64,000 nt of DNA, taken from the NCBI GenBank assembly GCA_963791225.1, contig CAWBRV010000003.1:1612001-1676000 (forward strand). The letters run 5' to 3'. This document shows positions 32,470 through 41,510 of the stretch, one piece after another (position 1 is the stretch's first letter; each line of letters opens with the position of its first letter). The position numbers and the translations under genes are program-made. The notes under the pieces were generated by a model that saw only the letters and a program-made list of their open reading frames with translations, was not told where the DNA came from and did not search any database. Origin of the DNA: PALSA-612 sp963791225 (GTDB lineage Bacteria; Actinomycetota; Thermoleophilia; Gaiellales; Gaiellaceae).

Positions 32470-34029
32470 GTGAGAGGCGCGGTTGCCGCAGGCCATCAGC
32501 TGACCGCGGAGGCGGGAGCGCGGATCCTGGCCGAGGGAGGCAACGCCGTCGATGCGTGCATCGCCGCGGCGTTCATGTCCTGGGTGGCGGAGAGCCCGCT
32601 CACCGGGCCCGGGGCAGGGGGCTTCATGCTCGTCCACCAGGCCCGTGACCGCTCGACGCGCCTGCTCGACTTCTTCGTCACGACACCCGGGCTCGGCTCG
32701 CGCACACGCCGGCGCGCGGAGATGAAGTCCATCGACGTCGACTTCAGCGGCGAGTCGACGCAGATGTTCCACATCGGCTCGGCCTCGTGTGCCGTGCCCG
32801 GTGCCGTCGCGGGGCTGGCCGCCGCCCACCGGCGCTACGCGAGCCTGCCCTGGCGGACGCTGATCGAGCCGGGGATGGAGGCGGCGAGGGACGGGATCGC
32901 GCTCACGCGTCCACAGGCCTATCTCCACGCCATCCTCGACCTGATCCTGCGCCACACCCCCGAAGGACGGCGCGTGTACGGAGTCGGTGGGGCGCGCCTC
33001 GGTCCCGGCGACGTGCTGCGGCTTCCCGATCTCGCGAACACGTTGGAGCGGCTCGCCACGCGGCCCGGCGACCTCTATTCGGGCGATCTGGCCGCCGCCG
33101 TCGTCCGCCACCTACGGGAGACGGGCGGCGCGGTCACCGCGGCCGACCTGCGCGGCTATCGCGTGATCTGGCGCACGCCTGTCGAGGCGCGGTTCAGAGG
33201 CTGCGCGTTCGAGTCGAATCCGCCGCCGTCCTCGGGCGGCGTGCTGATCGCCTACGGGCTTGCATTGCTCGATCGGCTCGACAACGGCCCGCCCGGCTCC
33301 GCCGAGGCGCTGACCGCACTCGTGGATGTGATGCGCGAACAGAACCGGACGCGCGGCGACCGGTTCACGACACGCCTCAATCGCGGCGGCCTCGCCCGTC
33401 ATCTGCTCGCCGACCGGAGCCTGCGCGCCGCCGTCGCGCGGATCGAGGCGGGCGGACCGGGCGCACCCGAGGCGGCACCGCCCGGCGGCACGACGCACAT
33501 CTCGGTCGTCGACGCGGCGGGCAACGCCGCGTCGATGTCCGCGTCGACCGGGTCCGGCTCGGGCGTGATCGTGCCCGGCACCGGCATCCACATGAACAAC
33601 ATGCTCGGCGAGTACGACCTCAACCCGAGCGGTCGCGCGCTCGCCCCCGGTCGCCGGATGACGAGCATGATGGCGCCGTCGATCGTCGTGCACGACGGTG
33701 AGCCGCGCCTCGTGGTCGGAAGCGCCGGCTCGGTGCGGCTCCGAGGGGCGATCATGCAGGTGGTCGTGAACGTTGTCGGGCACGGGTTGCCGGTCGGCGA
33801 GGCGATCGACTCCCCCCGCGTGCATGTCGACGAGCCGCATGTCCATTGCGAGGGCGGCCTCGAGCCGGCAGCGCTCGACGCGCTCGAGGCGGCGGGCTAC
33901 GACGTGGTCCGCTGGCGCCGGCGGAACCTGTTCTTCGGCGGCGTCGCGGCCGTCGAGCGTCGCGAGGACGGCAGCCTCGCCGCCGCCGGCGACCCGCGTC
34001 GGGGCGGTTTCGGCGTGGTCGTGGGATGA
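32470..34029 (+). CDS. Gamma-glutamyltransferase family protein
   Basis: 519 residues from GTG 32470. Ntn-hydrolase layout: large subunit with GGNAVDACIAAAFMSWVAESPLTGPGAGGFML, SCAVPGAVAGLAAAHRRY and NPPPSSGGVLIAYGLALLD; then the autoprocessing Thr in PGGTTHISVVDAAGNAASM near 340-356. C-terminal GRRMTSMMAPSIV and SAGSVRLRGAIMQVVVN match. The family hydrolyses or transfers gamma-glutamyl groups (glutathione, cephalosporin side chains). No signal peptide, so probably cytoplasmic, unlike E. coli Ggt. It overlaps the GNAT gene by 4 bp. Confidence 0.88.
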   Translation: MRGAVAAGHQLTAEAGARILAEGGNAVDACIAAAFMSWVAESPLTGPGAGGFMLVHQARDRSTRLLDFFVTTPGLGSRTRRRAEMKSIDVDFSGESTQMFHIGSASCAVPGAVAGLAAAHRRYASLPWRTLIEPGMEAARDGIALTRPQAYLHAILDLILRHTPEGRRVYGVGGARLGPGDVLRLPDLANTLERLATRPGDLYSGDLAAAVVRHLRETGGAVTAADLRGYRVIWRTPVEARFRGCAFESNPPPSSGGVLIAYGLALLDRLDNGPPGSAEALTALVDVMREQNRTRGDRFTTRLNRGGLARHLLADRSLRAAVARIEAGGPGAPEAAPPGGTTHISVVDAAGNAASMSASTGSGSGVIVPGTGIHMNNMLGEYDLNPSGRALAPGRRMTSMMAPSIVVHDGEPRLVVGSAGSVRLRGAIMQVVVNVVGHGLPVGEAIDSPRVHVDEPHVHCEGGLEPAALDALEAAGYDVVRWRRRNLFFGGVAAVERREDGSLAAAGDPRRGGFGVVVG

Positions 34030-34538
34030 GTGACATCGCCGTCCGCGACGCCCTGCCGGGTGACGCGCCGGCGCTCGTCGCGCTCGCGCAGGAGGTGGGC
34101 GCCGAGCCCGAGGGCTGGCTGATCGCGGACGACTCGTGGCGCGGCGTCCCCGAGGAGCGCCGCTACCTCAAGGCGCTTCGGCGGCACCCGCACGCCGCCG
34201 TGTTCGTCGTCGAGGACGGCGATCGCATCGTCGGGCGGCTCTCGGTGGCGCGCGATCCACATCCCGCCAGCTTCCACGTCGCCGACCTCGGCCTGATGGT
34301 CGCGGCCGGGCATCGGCGCCGCGGCGTCGGCCGGGCCCTGCTCGCGCGGGTGGTCGACTGGGCGCGCGACGCAGGCGTGCGCAAGCTGGAGCTCCACGTC
34401 TTCCCGCACAACGAGCCGGCGATCGCCCTCTACGAGAGCTTCGGCTTCGTCCGTGAGGGCTTCCGCCGCGAGCACTACCGTCGCGGCACCGGGTACGTCG
34501 ACGCGATCCTGATGGCCTATTGGGTCGACGATTCCTGA
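34026..34538 (+). CDS. GNAT-family N-acetyltransferase
   Basis: 170 residues. GNAT core: DLGLMVAAGHRRRGVGRALLARVVDWARDAGVRKLELHVFPHNEPAIALYESFGFVREG, with the acetyl-CoA loop RRRGVG near 98-103. The C-terminal YVDAILMAYWV resembles RimI/PhnO-like small enzymes. Substrate unknown. ATGA overlap with the gamma-glutamyltransferase gene indicates co-translation, so it may modify a related amino compound (weak inference). Confidence 0.85.
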   Translation: MSDIAVRDALPGDAPALVALAQEVGAEPEGWLIADDSWRGVPEERRYLKALRRHPHAAVFVVEDGDRIVGRLSVARDPHPASFHVADLGLMVAAGHRRRGVGRALLARVVDWARDAGVRKLELHVFPHNEPAIALYESFGFVREGFRREHYRRGTGYVDAILMAYWVDDS

Positions 34539-34660
34539 GCGGCCGGCCGAACACGTCCGGGGCGGCGGGCTGTGGACGAAATGTCACACAATCGTCAAAC
34601 CTGCGACACAGACGCGTGCGCATTTCGGCGGTACGCTCGACGCGGGTGGCGGGTGGACGA

Positions 34661-34710
34661 CATCCCCTCCCTGGGTGGGGATGCGCGTTGCATCCCGGCC
34701 GGAACGGCCG
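34661..34710. terminator. Stem-loops between convergent genes
   Basis: CATCCCC-N9-GGGGATG (34661-34683) followed by CGGCC-GGAAC-GGCCG (about 34696-34710) in the 195-bp gap between the GNAT and Lon-substrate-domain genes, which converge. They could end both transcripts. The left half of the gap (34560-34625) is relatively AT-rich and holds nothing recognisable. Confidence 0.4.
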
Positions 34711-34733
34711 TGTCGCCGGCCAGGCTCGCGAGG

Positions 34734-35345
34734 TCAGCCGTGCGAGACCTTGCCGTTCGTCGCTGCGCGTTCGCGGACCTCGCGCTCGCGGCTGACTGCC
34801 TCGATCGCGGCCTCGAGGAGCTCGCACAGCTGCCTGAGTCGCTCGGGCTCGGACAGCAGCTCGAGCAACTCCTGCTTCGGCTCGATGCCGAAGTCGACCC
34901 GCGCCGCGATCTCGAACGAGAGCGATCCCGATCCTCCGTCGGGCTCATCCAGATCCTCGCCGACCGCCTCGACCAGCCGGCGGAAGAGGCTGAGTGCAAG
35001 GTCCGAGTCGGTTACGGACGCGTCGGCCTCCTCGTCGTCGACGGGCTCGACCTCGCCGGTGAGGAACTCGCGGCCGGATGTCAGCTCGCGGAGTCGGAAG
35101 CGGTCGTGGCCCTCGACGACGACGTTCATCCGCCCGTCGTCGAACACCTGGAGCACCTCGACGACCGCCGCGCGCGTCCCGATCTCGCGCCGGCCCTGCT
35201 CGTCCTCGAGCACGAGACCGAACTCCTCTCCGCTTCGCAAGCACTCGCCGATCAGCTCTTTGTAGCGCGGCTCGAAGATGTGGAGCGGAACGCGCTCCGT
35301 CGGCAGGAGGACGAGCTCGAGCGGAAAGAGTCCGATCTCGGCCAC
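34734..35345 (-). CDS. Lon N-terminal (PUA-like) substrate-binding domain protein
   Basis: About 203 residues. LFPLELVLLPTERVPLHIFEPRYKELIGECL is the signature of the Lon protease N-terminal domain found without protease in many bacteria. EFGLVLEDEQGRREIGTRAAVVEVLQVFDDGRMNVVVEGHDRFRL continues it, and a helical C-terminus follows. The role is probably protein binding or quality control; not established. GTG 35345 was chosen as the homology-based start; GTG 35381 is an alternative. It is divergent from hisC. Confidence 0.8.
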   Translation of the reverse strand: MAEIGLFPLELVLLPTERVPLHIFEPRYKELIGECLRSGEEFGLVLEDEQGRREIGTRAAVVEVLQVFDDGRMNVVVEGHDRFRLRELTSGREFLTGEVEPVDDEEADASVTDSDLALSLFRRLVEAVGEDLDEPDGGSGSLSFEIAARVDFGIEPKQELLELLSEPERLRQLCELLEAAIEAVSREREVRERAATNGKVSHG

Positions 35346-35431
35346 GCGGAGATCAAGCCTAGTCGACCGGCTCCGGCTCACCGGCCTCGTCCGACCGGAA
35401 CCGGCTGCCGCGCCGTCGCTAGAGTCAGGTG

Positions 35432-36556
35432 ATGACCGCCCGCGGCGAGTTTCCCGGCGATCCGTTCTCCGCCGCGTTGCGCGGGCTCGTTCCGTACGAG
35501 CCCGGCAAGCCGGTGGAGGACGTCCAGCGGGAGCTCGGCATCGCCCGCTGTGTCAAACTCGCGTCCAACGAGGGGCCGTACGGGCCGTTCCCGGCGGCGC
35601 TCGAGGCGATCGCACGCTCCACGCCGGAGCTGAACCGCTATCCAGACGGCGGCGCCTACCGGTTGCGCGCGGCGCTGGCCGAACGGCACGGCGTCGCCTT
35701 CGAAGAGGTGATCACGGGCGCCGGGGCTGACGGCGTGATCGACTGCCTGTCCCAGATCTTCCTCGAGCCGGGGGACGAGATCGTGTGCTGCTGGCCCTCG
35801 TTCATCAGTTACGTCATTGCGGCCCGGAAGCTCGGCGCGACGCCCCGGCTCGTGCCGCTGCGCGATCACCGCTACGACCTCGACGCCATGCTGGACGCGA
35901 TCGGCCCGCGGACGAAGCTCGCCTACCTCTGCCTGCCGAACAACCCGACCGGCACGGCGAACACGCGCGCCGAGGTGGAAGCCTGGTTCGACCGTGTGCC
36001 CGAGCACGTGACGACGGTCGCCGACCAGGCGTACTTCGAATACATCGACAGCCCCGACTACGTGGACGTCGTGGCGGAGCATTTCGCTCAGGGACGCAAG
36101 GTCGTGGTGCTGCGCACGTTCTCGAAGATCTATGGGCTCGCCGGCCTACGGGTCGGCTACGGGGTCGCGCCCGCACGGGTCGTGACCGAGCTGTCGAAGG
36201 TGCGCAGGGCATTCGACGTCTCGACTCCGGCACAGGCGGCCGCGCTCGCCAGCCTCGACGACGCGGCCGAGCTCCGGCGGCGGCACGATCTCAACGATCA
36301 GAGTCGCGGCGAGCTCGAGCAGGTGCTGCGCGAGCACGGGCTCGACCCCGTCCCGGAGGCGGTCGCGAACTTCGTCTTCGTCGAGCTCGGCGAGGACTCG
36401 CGCCCCTTCCAGGAGCGGCTGCTGCGAGAGGGCGTGATCGTGCGACCGACGCACGGGTTCGGCGCACCGGAGGCGATCCGTGTGACCGTCGGCACGCCCG
36501 AAGAGCACGAGTTCCTCGGCGACGCGCTCGATCGCGTCACGGCAGCGGTCATCTGA
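35432..36556 (+). CDS. hisC: Histidinol-phosphate/aromatic aminotransferase
   Basis: 374 residues, PLP fold type I. Seen: VKLASNEGPYGPFP, YPDGGAYRLRAALAERHG, TGAGADGVIDCL, LCLPNNPTGTAN, and the PLP-binding Lys near 232 in RTFSKIYGLAGLRVGYGVA; Arg near the C-terminus in AIRVTVG contacts the substrate carboxylate. It fits HisC but could be an aromatic aminotransferase; no other his gene is in the window. GTG and ATG are adjacent (35429, 35432). Confidence 0.8.
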   Translation: MTARGEFPGDPFSAALRGLVPYEPGKPVEDVQRELGIARCVKLASNEGPYGPFPAALEAIARSTPELNRYPDGGAYRLRAALAERHGVAFEEVITGAGADGVIDCLSQIFLEPGDEIVCCWPSFISYVIAARKLGATPRLVPLRDHRYDLDAMLDAIGPRTKLAYLCLPNNPTGTANTRAEVEAWFDRVPEHVTTVADQAYFEYIDSPDYVDVVAEHFAQGRKVVVLRTFSKIYGLAGLRVGYGVAPARVVTELSKVRRAFDVSTPAQAAALASLDDAAELRRRHDLNDQSRGELEQVLREHGLDPVPEAVANFVFVELGEDSRPFQERLLREGVIVRPTHGFGAPEAIRVTVGTPEEHEFLGDALDRVTAAVI

Positions 36557-36578
36557 CCTCGCTACCGTTTCCGTCCCA

Positions 36579-37835
36579 GTGGTGACCGGGCCACGCCGCC
36601 AGCTGAGCCTGCTCGATCGAGCGCCGGCGTTCCGGTCGCTCTTCCTCGCGACGACGGTGTCCGGCATCGGTACGTGGCTCGCGGTCATCGCCCTCACGGT
36701 CGACGTCTACGACCGGACGCACTCGGCCGGGTGGGTGAGCGCGCTCCTGATCGCGGACTTCCTGCCTGCCGTCGTGATCGGACTTGCGTTCGGGCCGATC
36801 GTCGACCGGTTCTCTCGCCGGCGGCTGATGATCGGGTCGGACGTCGTCAGCGTCGGCGTTTTCGTCGCGCTCATCTTCGCCGGCACTCCGGGCCAGATCG
36901 TCGCTCTCGCCGCGGTGGCGGGCTTCGCCACGGGCTTCTTCCGGCCGGCGACGTACGCCGGGCTGCCGAACCTCGTCGACGAGGCCGATCTCCCTGCGGC
37001 CAACTCGATTCTCCGCTCGACCGCCCACCTGACGACCGTCATCGGCACCTTGATCGGCGGCGCCGTTGTCGCCGCGGCCGGCCCGGACGCGTGCTACGCC
37101 GTGAACGCGGTCAGCTTTGCCGGATCGGCGCTGCTCCTCGCTGCGATCCCCGCGAATCGGATGCGGGCACCCGAGCACCCGTCCGGAGGCGGTTATCTCG
37201 CGGAGGTGCGGTCCGGGTTCTCGCTTGTCTTCCGGTCGCGCGCACTGCTCGCAGTGTTCATCTCGTGGAACCTCGCCATGCTCGCGAACGCCGGCGTGAA
37301 CGTCTCGGAGATCTTCCTCGCCAAGGTCTCCTTCGACGCGGGCAGCTTCGGCTACGGCCTCCTCTGGGCAGGAGCGAGCCTCGGGCAGGTCTGCGGCGCC
37401 CTGTATGCGAGCACGTGGCTCGAGCGCCGCAGCGTGTCCTTCGTCTACGGGGCCGGGCTGGCACTGACGTCGTTCGGCACACTGGCCGCTGCGCTGTCGC
37501 CGAACGTGTGGGTCGCAGCGCTCGCGCTCGCGATCGGCGGCTCGGGTAACGGGGCCGCGATCGTCTGCAACTCGCTGCTTGTCCAGCGCGGCGCGCCGGA
37601 CCACCTGCGCGGGCGCGCGTTCACGACGATCATGAGCGTCAACTTCGCCGTGCTCGGCTTCGGGATGGCCGTCGCGGCCCCGGTCACGACCGCTCTCGGC
37701 GCGCGCTGGACGTTCGCTCTCGCCGCGGTGTTCGCGGGCGTGGCCGCGGTCGTCGGGCGGGCGATGACGAGGCGGCTCGGCATGCTCGGCGAGTCCGAGT
37801 CCCACTCCGAGCCGGCCGCGTCGCCGACGTCGTAG
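36579..37835 (+). CDS. MFS transporter (MFS_3 / EntS-like)
   Basis: 418 residues, about 12 membrane helices. SLFLATTVSGIGTWLAVIALTVDVYDRTHSAGWVSALLIADFLP and the loop GPIVDRFSRRRLMIGSD match the MFS_3 group, which includes EntS and many actinobacterial drug or siderophore exporters. Tandem GTG codons start it, 22 bp after hisC. The C-terminal tail is Ser/Glu-rich. Substrate unknown. Confidence 0.82.
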   Translation: MVTGPRRQLSLLDRAPAFRSLFLATTVSGIGTWLAVIALTVDVYDRTHSAGWVSALLIADFLPAVVIGLAFGPIVDRFSRRRLMIGSDVVSVGVFVALIFAGTPGQIVALAAVAGFATGFFRPATYAGLPNLVDEADLPAANSILRSTAHLTTVIGTLIGGAVVAAAGPDACYAVNAVSFAGSALLLAAIPANRMRAPEHPSGGGYLAEVRSGFSLVFRSRALLAVFISWNLAMLANAGVNVSEIFLAKVSFDAGSFGYGLLWAGASLGQVCGALYASTWLERRSVSFVYGAGLALTSFGTLAAALSPNVWVAALALAIGGSGNGAAIVCNSLLVQRGAPDHLRGRAFTTIMSVNFAVLGFGMAVAAPVTTALGARWTFALAAVFAGVAAVVGRAMTRRLGMLGESESHSEPAASPTS

Positions 37836-37836
37836 C

Positions 37837-38823
37837 TTGGCCGCACGCCGCACCTGGACGCGGGAGCGCCTCGTCGAAGGCGTGCGTAGCGGCGACCCGA
37901 GAGCAGTCGCGCGTGCGATCTCGCTCGTCGAGAACTCCGACCCGCTCGCAGCCGAGCTGGTCCGGGAGCTGTACCCGCAGACCGGGCACGCCTATGCGAT
38001 CGGCGTCACCGGTCCGCCAGGCGTCGGCAAGTCGAGCCTGATCTCGGCGCTCCTGCCGCACGTCCGCACGCGGGGGCTGTCGGTCGGGGTCGTGTCCGTC
38101 GACCCGTCCAGCCCCTTCTCGCACGGCGCCTTGCTCGGCGATCGCATCCGCCTCGCCGACCACTTCCTTGATCCCGGCGTCTTCATCCGGTCGATGGGCA
38201 CTCGCGGTCACCTGGGCGGCCTAGCCGAGGCGACCCTCCAGGCGGTGCTGCTCCTCGACGCCGCCGGCAAGGACGTGATCTTCGTCGAGACGGTCGGCAC
38301 CGGCCAGAGCGAGGTGGAGGTGATCGGCATCGCCGACACGGTGCTGCTCGTGCTCATGCCGGGCTCGGGCGACTCGATCCAGGCGCTGAAGGCCGGGATC
38401 ATGGAGATTCCGGACGTGATCGCCGTGAACAAGATGGACCACCCGGCCGCGAAGACGATGCTGACCGAGGTGCGCTCGATCCTCGCCCTCGACCCCGACC
38501 GGGGCTGGCGGCCGCCGATCGTCCTCACGGAGGCCGCCCGCGGCGAGAACATGGAGCAGCTCTGGAGCGAGCTCGAGTCGCATCGCGCCCACCTCGAAGG
38601 CGAGAACCTGCTCGAGGAGCGGCGGCGGCGCAACCTGGCACAGGAGGTGTTCGCGGTCGCGTCGGCGCGGGCGAAGTCGCACCTGGAGCAGGCGGTCGGC
38701 GACGACGCGGAGCTGCGGCGCGTCCTCGACGCGGTGCAGCGTCGCGAACTCGATCCACTTTCGGCGGTGCACGAGATCCTCGAGAAGGTCTTCCACATAG
38801 ACGACGGTGCCTCGGCCGGCTGA
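37837..38823 (+). CDS. meaB: MeaB/ArgK-type G3E GTPase
   Basis: 328 residues from TTG 37837. P-loop GPPGVGKSSL at 59-68, VVSVDPSSPFSHGALLGDRIRL (switch), RSMGTRGHLGGLAEAT, VETVGTGQSEVEV and NKMD (base recognition) are diagnostic of MeaB, the chaperone that guards adenosylcobalamin-dependent methylmalonyl-CoA mutase. The mutase is not in this window, but acyl-CoA carboxylase genes at 47-53 kb fit propionate/branched-chain metabolism. The 3' end overlaps ilvA by 17 bases. Confidence 0.9.
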   Translation: MAARRTWTRERLVEGVRSGDPRAVARAISLVENSDPLAAELVRELYPQTGHAYAIGVTGPPGVGKSSLISALLPHVRTRGLSVGVVSVDPSSPFSHGALLGDRIRLADHFLDPGVFIRSMGTRGHLGGLAEATLQAVLLLDAAGKDVIFVETVGTGQSEVEVIGIADTVLLVLMPGSGDSIQALKAGIMEIPDVIAVNKMDHPAAKTMLTEVRSILALDPDRGWRPPIVLTEAARGENMEQLWSELESHRAHLEGENLLEERRRRNLAQEVFAVASARAKSHLEQAVGDDAELRRVLDAVQRRELDPLSAVHEILEKVFHIDDGASAG

Positions 38824-39958
38824 CATCGAGGCCGCGCGTGCCCGGCTCGACGGCGTCGCGCGTGTGACGCCGGTCTTCCGGTCGGAGACGTTCTCGCGTC
38901 TCGCCGGCCGCGAAGTCGTGCTCAAGGCCGAGAACTTGCAGCGCACCGGCTCGTTCAAGATCCGCGGCGCGTTCAACAAGATCTCGTCCCTCGGTCCGGA
39001 CGAGCGCGCAACCGGCGTGGTCTGTGCCAGCGCGGGGAATCACGGCCAGGCGGTCGCCTGGGCGGCGCGAGAGGCCGGGATCGCCGCCACGATCTTCGTC
39101 CCGGCGGACGCTCCGATGGCGAAGGTCGACGCGACGCGGAGCTACGGCGCCGATGTCGAGATGGTCGGGGCGAGCTTCGAGGACGCCGTCGCGGCGGCGC
39201 AGGGACACGTGGAGGCGACGGGGGCGACCTTCGTCCACGCGTTCGAGGACGAACTCGTGGTCGCGGGCCAGGGCACGATCGGGCTCGAGATCGCCGAGCA
39301 GGTCTCTGAGCCGGGGACTGTGATCGTCCCCGTCGGCGGCGGCGGGCTTGCGTCCGGGATCGCGATCGCGCTCCAGGCGTTGCGCCCGGGAACGCGGCTG
39401 GTCGGCGTTCGGGCGGCGCGCGAGCAGACGATCGCGGACGGGATCGCGATCAAGCACCCCGGCGAGCTGGCGGGGCGGATTCTCGAGAACGCGCTCGAGG
39501 CGATGGTCGAGGTGAGCGACGAGGAGATCTCGGAGTCGATCGTGCTACTGCTCGAGCGCACGAAGCTCGTCGTCGAGGGCGCAGGCGCGGTCGGGATGGC
39601 GGCGCTCCTCGCCGGGCGCATCCCGGGCGACGGCCCTGTGCTCGTGCTGCTGTCGGGCGGCAACATCGACGCGACGCTGCTCATGTCGGTCGCGCGGCGC
39701 GGCCTGTCGGCGGCGGGCCGCTACCTCGTCGTACGCACCCGCGTCCCCGACCGCCCGGGCGAGCTGTTCAAGCTCCTCTCGCTCGTCACCGAGGCCAGGA
39801 TGAACGTCATCGACGTCGAGCACAGGCGGGAGGGGCTCGACATCGGTGTCACGGAGACGGGCATCGAGCTGACCCTCGGCACCCGCGACGAGGAGCACTG
39901 CAAGATCCTGCTCGAGACGATGCGGAGCTGGGGCTACGACGTCGTGCGCCTGACCTGA
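38807..39958 (+). CDS. ilvA: Threonine ammonia-lyase with ACT domain
   Basis: 383 residues, PLP fold type II. Lys51 in TGSFKIRGAFNK binds PLP; CASAGNHGQAVAWAAREAG and VPVGGGGLASGIAIAL hold the cofactor phosphate. The C-terminal 75 residues form one ACT domain (VVRTRVPDRPGELFKLLSLV...), as in the shorter biosynthetic/catabolic actinobacterial enzymes. It deaminates threonine to 2-oxobutanoate, the precursor of isoleucine or propionyl-CoA; the link with MeaB is consistent with the latter. GTG start inside meaB. Confidence 0.9.
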   Translation: MPRPADIEAARARLDGVARVTPVFRSETFSRLAGREVVLKAENLQRTGSFKIRGAFNKISSLGPDERATGVVCASAGNHGQAVAWAAREAGIAATIFVPADAPMAKVDATRSYGADVEMVGASFEDAVAAAQGHVEATGATFVHAFEDELVVAGQGTIGLEIAEQVSEPGTVIVPVGGGGLASGIAIALQALRPGTRLVGVRAAREQTIADGIAIKHPGELAGRILENALEAMVEVSDEEISESIVLLLERTKLVVEGAGAVGMAALLAGRIPGDGPVLVLLSGGNIDATLLMSVARRGLSAAGRYLVVRTRVPDRPGELFKLLSLVTEARMNVIDVEHRREGLDIGVTETGIELTLGTRDEEHCKILLETMRSWGYDVVRLT

Positions 39959-40007
39959 TCCCCGGCTCGCGGGCAGGCGCCGTCCGGCGCTCGCCTCTTC
40001 CCCCCGT

Positions 40008-40027
40008 TAGGGGTGCGAGCACCCCTA
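40008..40027. terminator. Stem-loop between ilvA and the rhodanese fusion gene
   Basis: TAGGGGTGC-GA-GCACCCCTA, an uninterrupted inverted repeat in the 92-bp gap between two convergent genes. There is no U-tract. It probably ends both transcripts. Confidence 0.5.
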
Positions 40028-40050
40028 CGTGAACGCTAGCCGGGAAATCG

Positions 40051-41412
40051 TCACGCGTGGGTGACGTCCTGGTGCCGAATGTCGGGCACTTCCGGGGCCG
40101 CCCCTTGCGCGAGGAGCTCGGGCACGCCGGCGTGGACGAGGGGCCGGGCGTCGAGGCCATGGGCGGCGAGAACACTCGCGGCGACGGCGGCGCGCGGGCC
40201 GCTCTCGCAGACCGTGATCAACATGCGGTCGGGAGGCAGGCCGTCAGCGAGCCCGCCCGCCAGCCTGTACGGGATGTGGCGGCTCCCGGGGAGCGGCGAC
40301 TCCTCGCGCTCGCTCTCCTCGCGGACGTCGACGAGCTCCGCGGAGCCGTCGGCCAGGAGGGCGTTCACCTCGTCCAGGTGGACGGGCGCGAGCGTGACCG
40401 TCGATCCCGCAACCGGGCCGACGAGCATGCCTGCGAGCTCGAGGAATCCGACCGAGCGCAGTCCGCGGGCGGCGCGCGTGGCCTCCTCGAGCGACGCCGC
40501 ATGCACGACGGCCGGCGAGGACGTCGAGAGCACGAACCCGGCCTTGATCGCGAACGAGTGGCCCGAGACAGGGACGTTGACGGCGCCTGGCAGATGACCT
40601 GCCGCGAAGACGTCGAACGGCCGCACGTCGAGCACGGGTGCGTCGCCCGCCGCCTCGAGGCGAGGCACGTCCACGGCTGCGCCGAGGAACGGCCCGCGGT
40701 TGAGTGCAACGATGCGCTCGAGATTGGGCGGCCGCGGGGCCGAGACGGCCGCCGACTCGGCGACGAACGCGTCCACGGTCGCAAGTGCGAGCGCGGGGTT
40801 GAACCGGCGCTCGAAGCCGATCGTCGTCGACGCCTTCGAGCTCATGCCCTTCCCGCACAACGACCCCGCGACGTGGCCCGGATACACCTCGACGCCGTCG
40901 CTCAACTCGAGCAGCCTGTGCAGGCTGTGGAAGAGCCCCTCGGCACCTTCCTCGGCCTCCACTGCGAGATCGGGGCGCGCCGCGTCGCCGACGAACAGCG
41001 AGTCGCCTGTCAAGAGCAGCCAGGGCTCGTCGGCGCGCGTCAGGTCGGTGACGGCAAAGCAGCAGTGCTCCGGGCGGTGGCCGGGCGTGTGGATGACGCG
41101 GAGGGCGACGTTGCCGACGACGATCTCGTCGCCGTCCGCAAGCGGCTGCGACGGGTACTCGGCGCCGGCCAGCGCGTGCACGGCGACCGGGACGCCGTGC
41201 TCGAGCGCGAGGCGTCCGTGGCCTGAGACGTGGTCGGCGTGCGTGTGCGTCTCGAGGACGCGCACGATCCTGACCTCGCGCCTGGCCGCCTCCTGGAGGT
41301 ACTGCTCGATCGCGTACGCGGGGTCGACGACGACCGCCTCGCCGGCGTCTTCGCACCCGATCAGGTAGGACGCGCAACCGAGGTCGTCGTCCACGAACTG
41401 CTTGAAAAGCAT
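40051..41412 (-). CDS. Persulfide dioxygenase-like MBL fused to two rhodanese domains
   Basis: 453 residues. Metallo-beta-lactamase domain (1-250) with THTHADHVSGH at 55-65, TPGHRPEHCCF and LLTGDSLFVGDAARPDLA, as in ETHE1/BlhI persulfide dioxygenases. Two rhodanese domains follow: the first (VLDVRPFDVFAAGHLPGAVNV) has lost the catalytic Cys; the second (VDVREESEREESPLPGSRHIPY) keeps Cys in ITVCESGPRA. The enzyme likely oxidises glutathione or low-molecular-weight-thiol persulfides to sulfite and transfers sulfur. No sulfide:quinone reductase nearby. Confidence 0.85.
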   Translation of the reverse strand: MLFKQFVDDDLGCASYLIGCEDAGEAVVVDPAYAIEQYLQEAARREVRIVRVLETHTHADHVSGHGRLALEHGVPVAVHALAGAEYPSQPLADGDEIVVGNVALRVIHTPGHRPEHCCFAVTDLTRADEPWLLLTGDSLFVGDAARPDLAVEAEEGAEGLFHSLHRLLELSDGVEVYPGHVAGSLCGKGMSSKASTTIGFERRFNPALALATVDAFVAESAAVSAPRPPNLERIVALNRGPFLGAAVDVPRLEAAGDAPVLDVRPFDVFAAGHLPGAVNVPVSGHSFAIKAGFVLSTSSPAVVHAASLEEATRAARGLRSVGFLELAGMLVGPVAGSTVTLAPVHLDEVNALLADGSAELVDVREESEREESPLPGSRHIPYRLAGGLADGLPPDRMLITVCESGPRAAVAASVLAAHGLDARPLVHAGVPELLAQGAAPEVPDIRHQDVTHA

Positions 41413-41510
41413 CGCGGCCAGGCTAACAGCGCCAGGTTTGGGAACGCACGAGATCGGGTATCTACCACCGTTTCATCCGGGGCGTCGGCAGATCAGGAGG
41501 GAGCAGCGAG

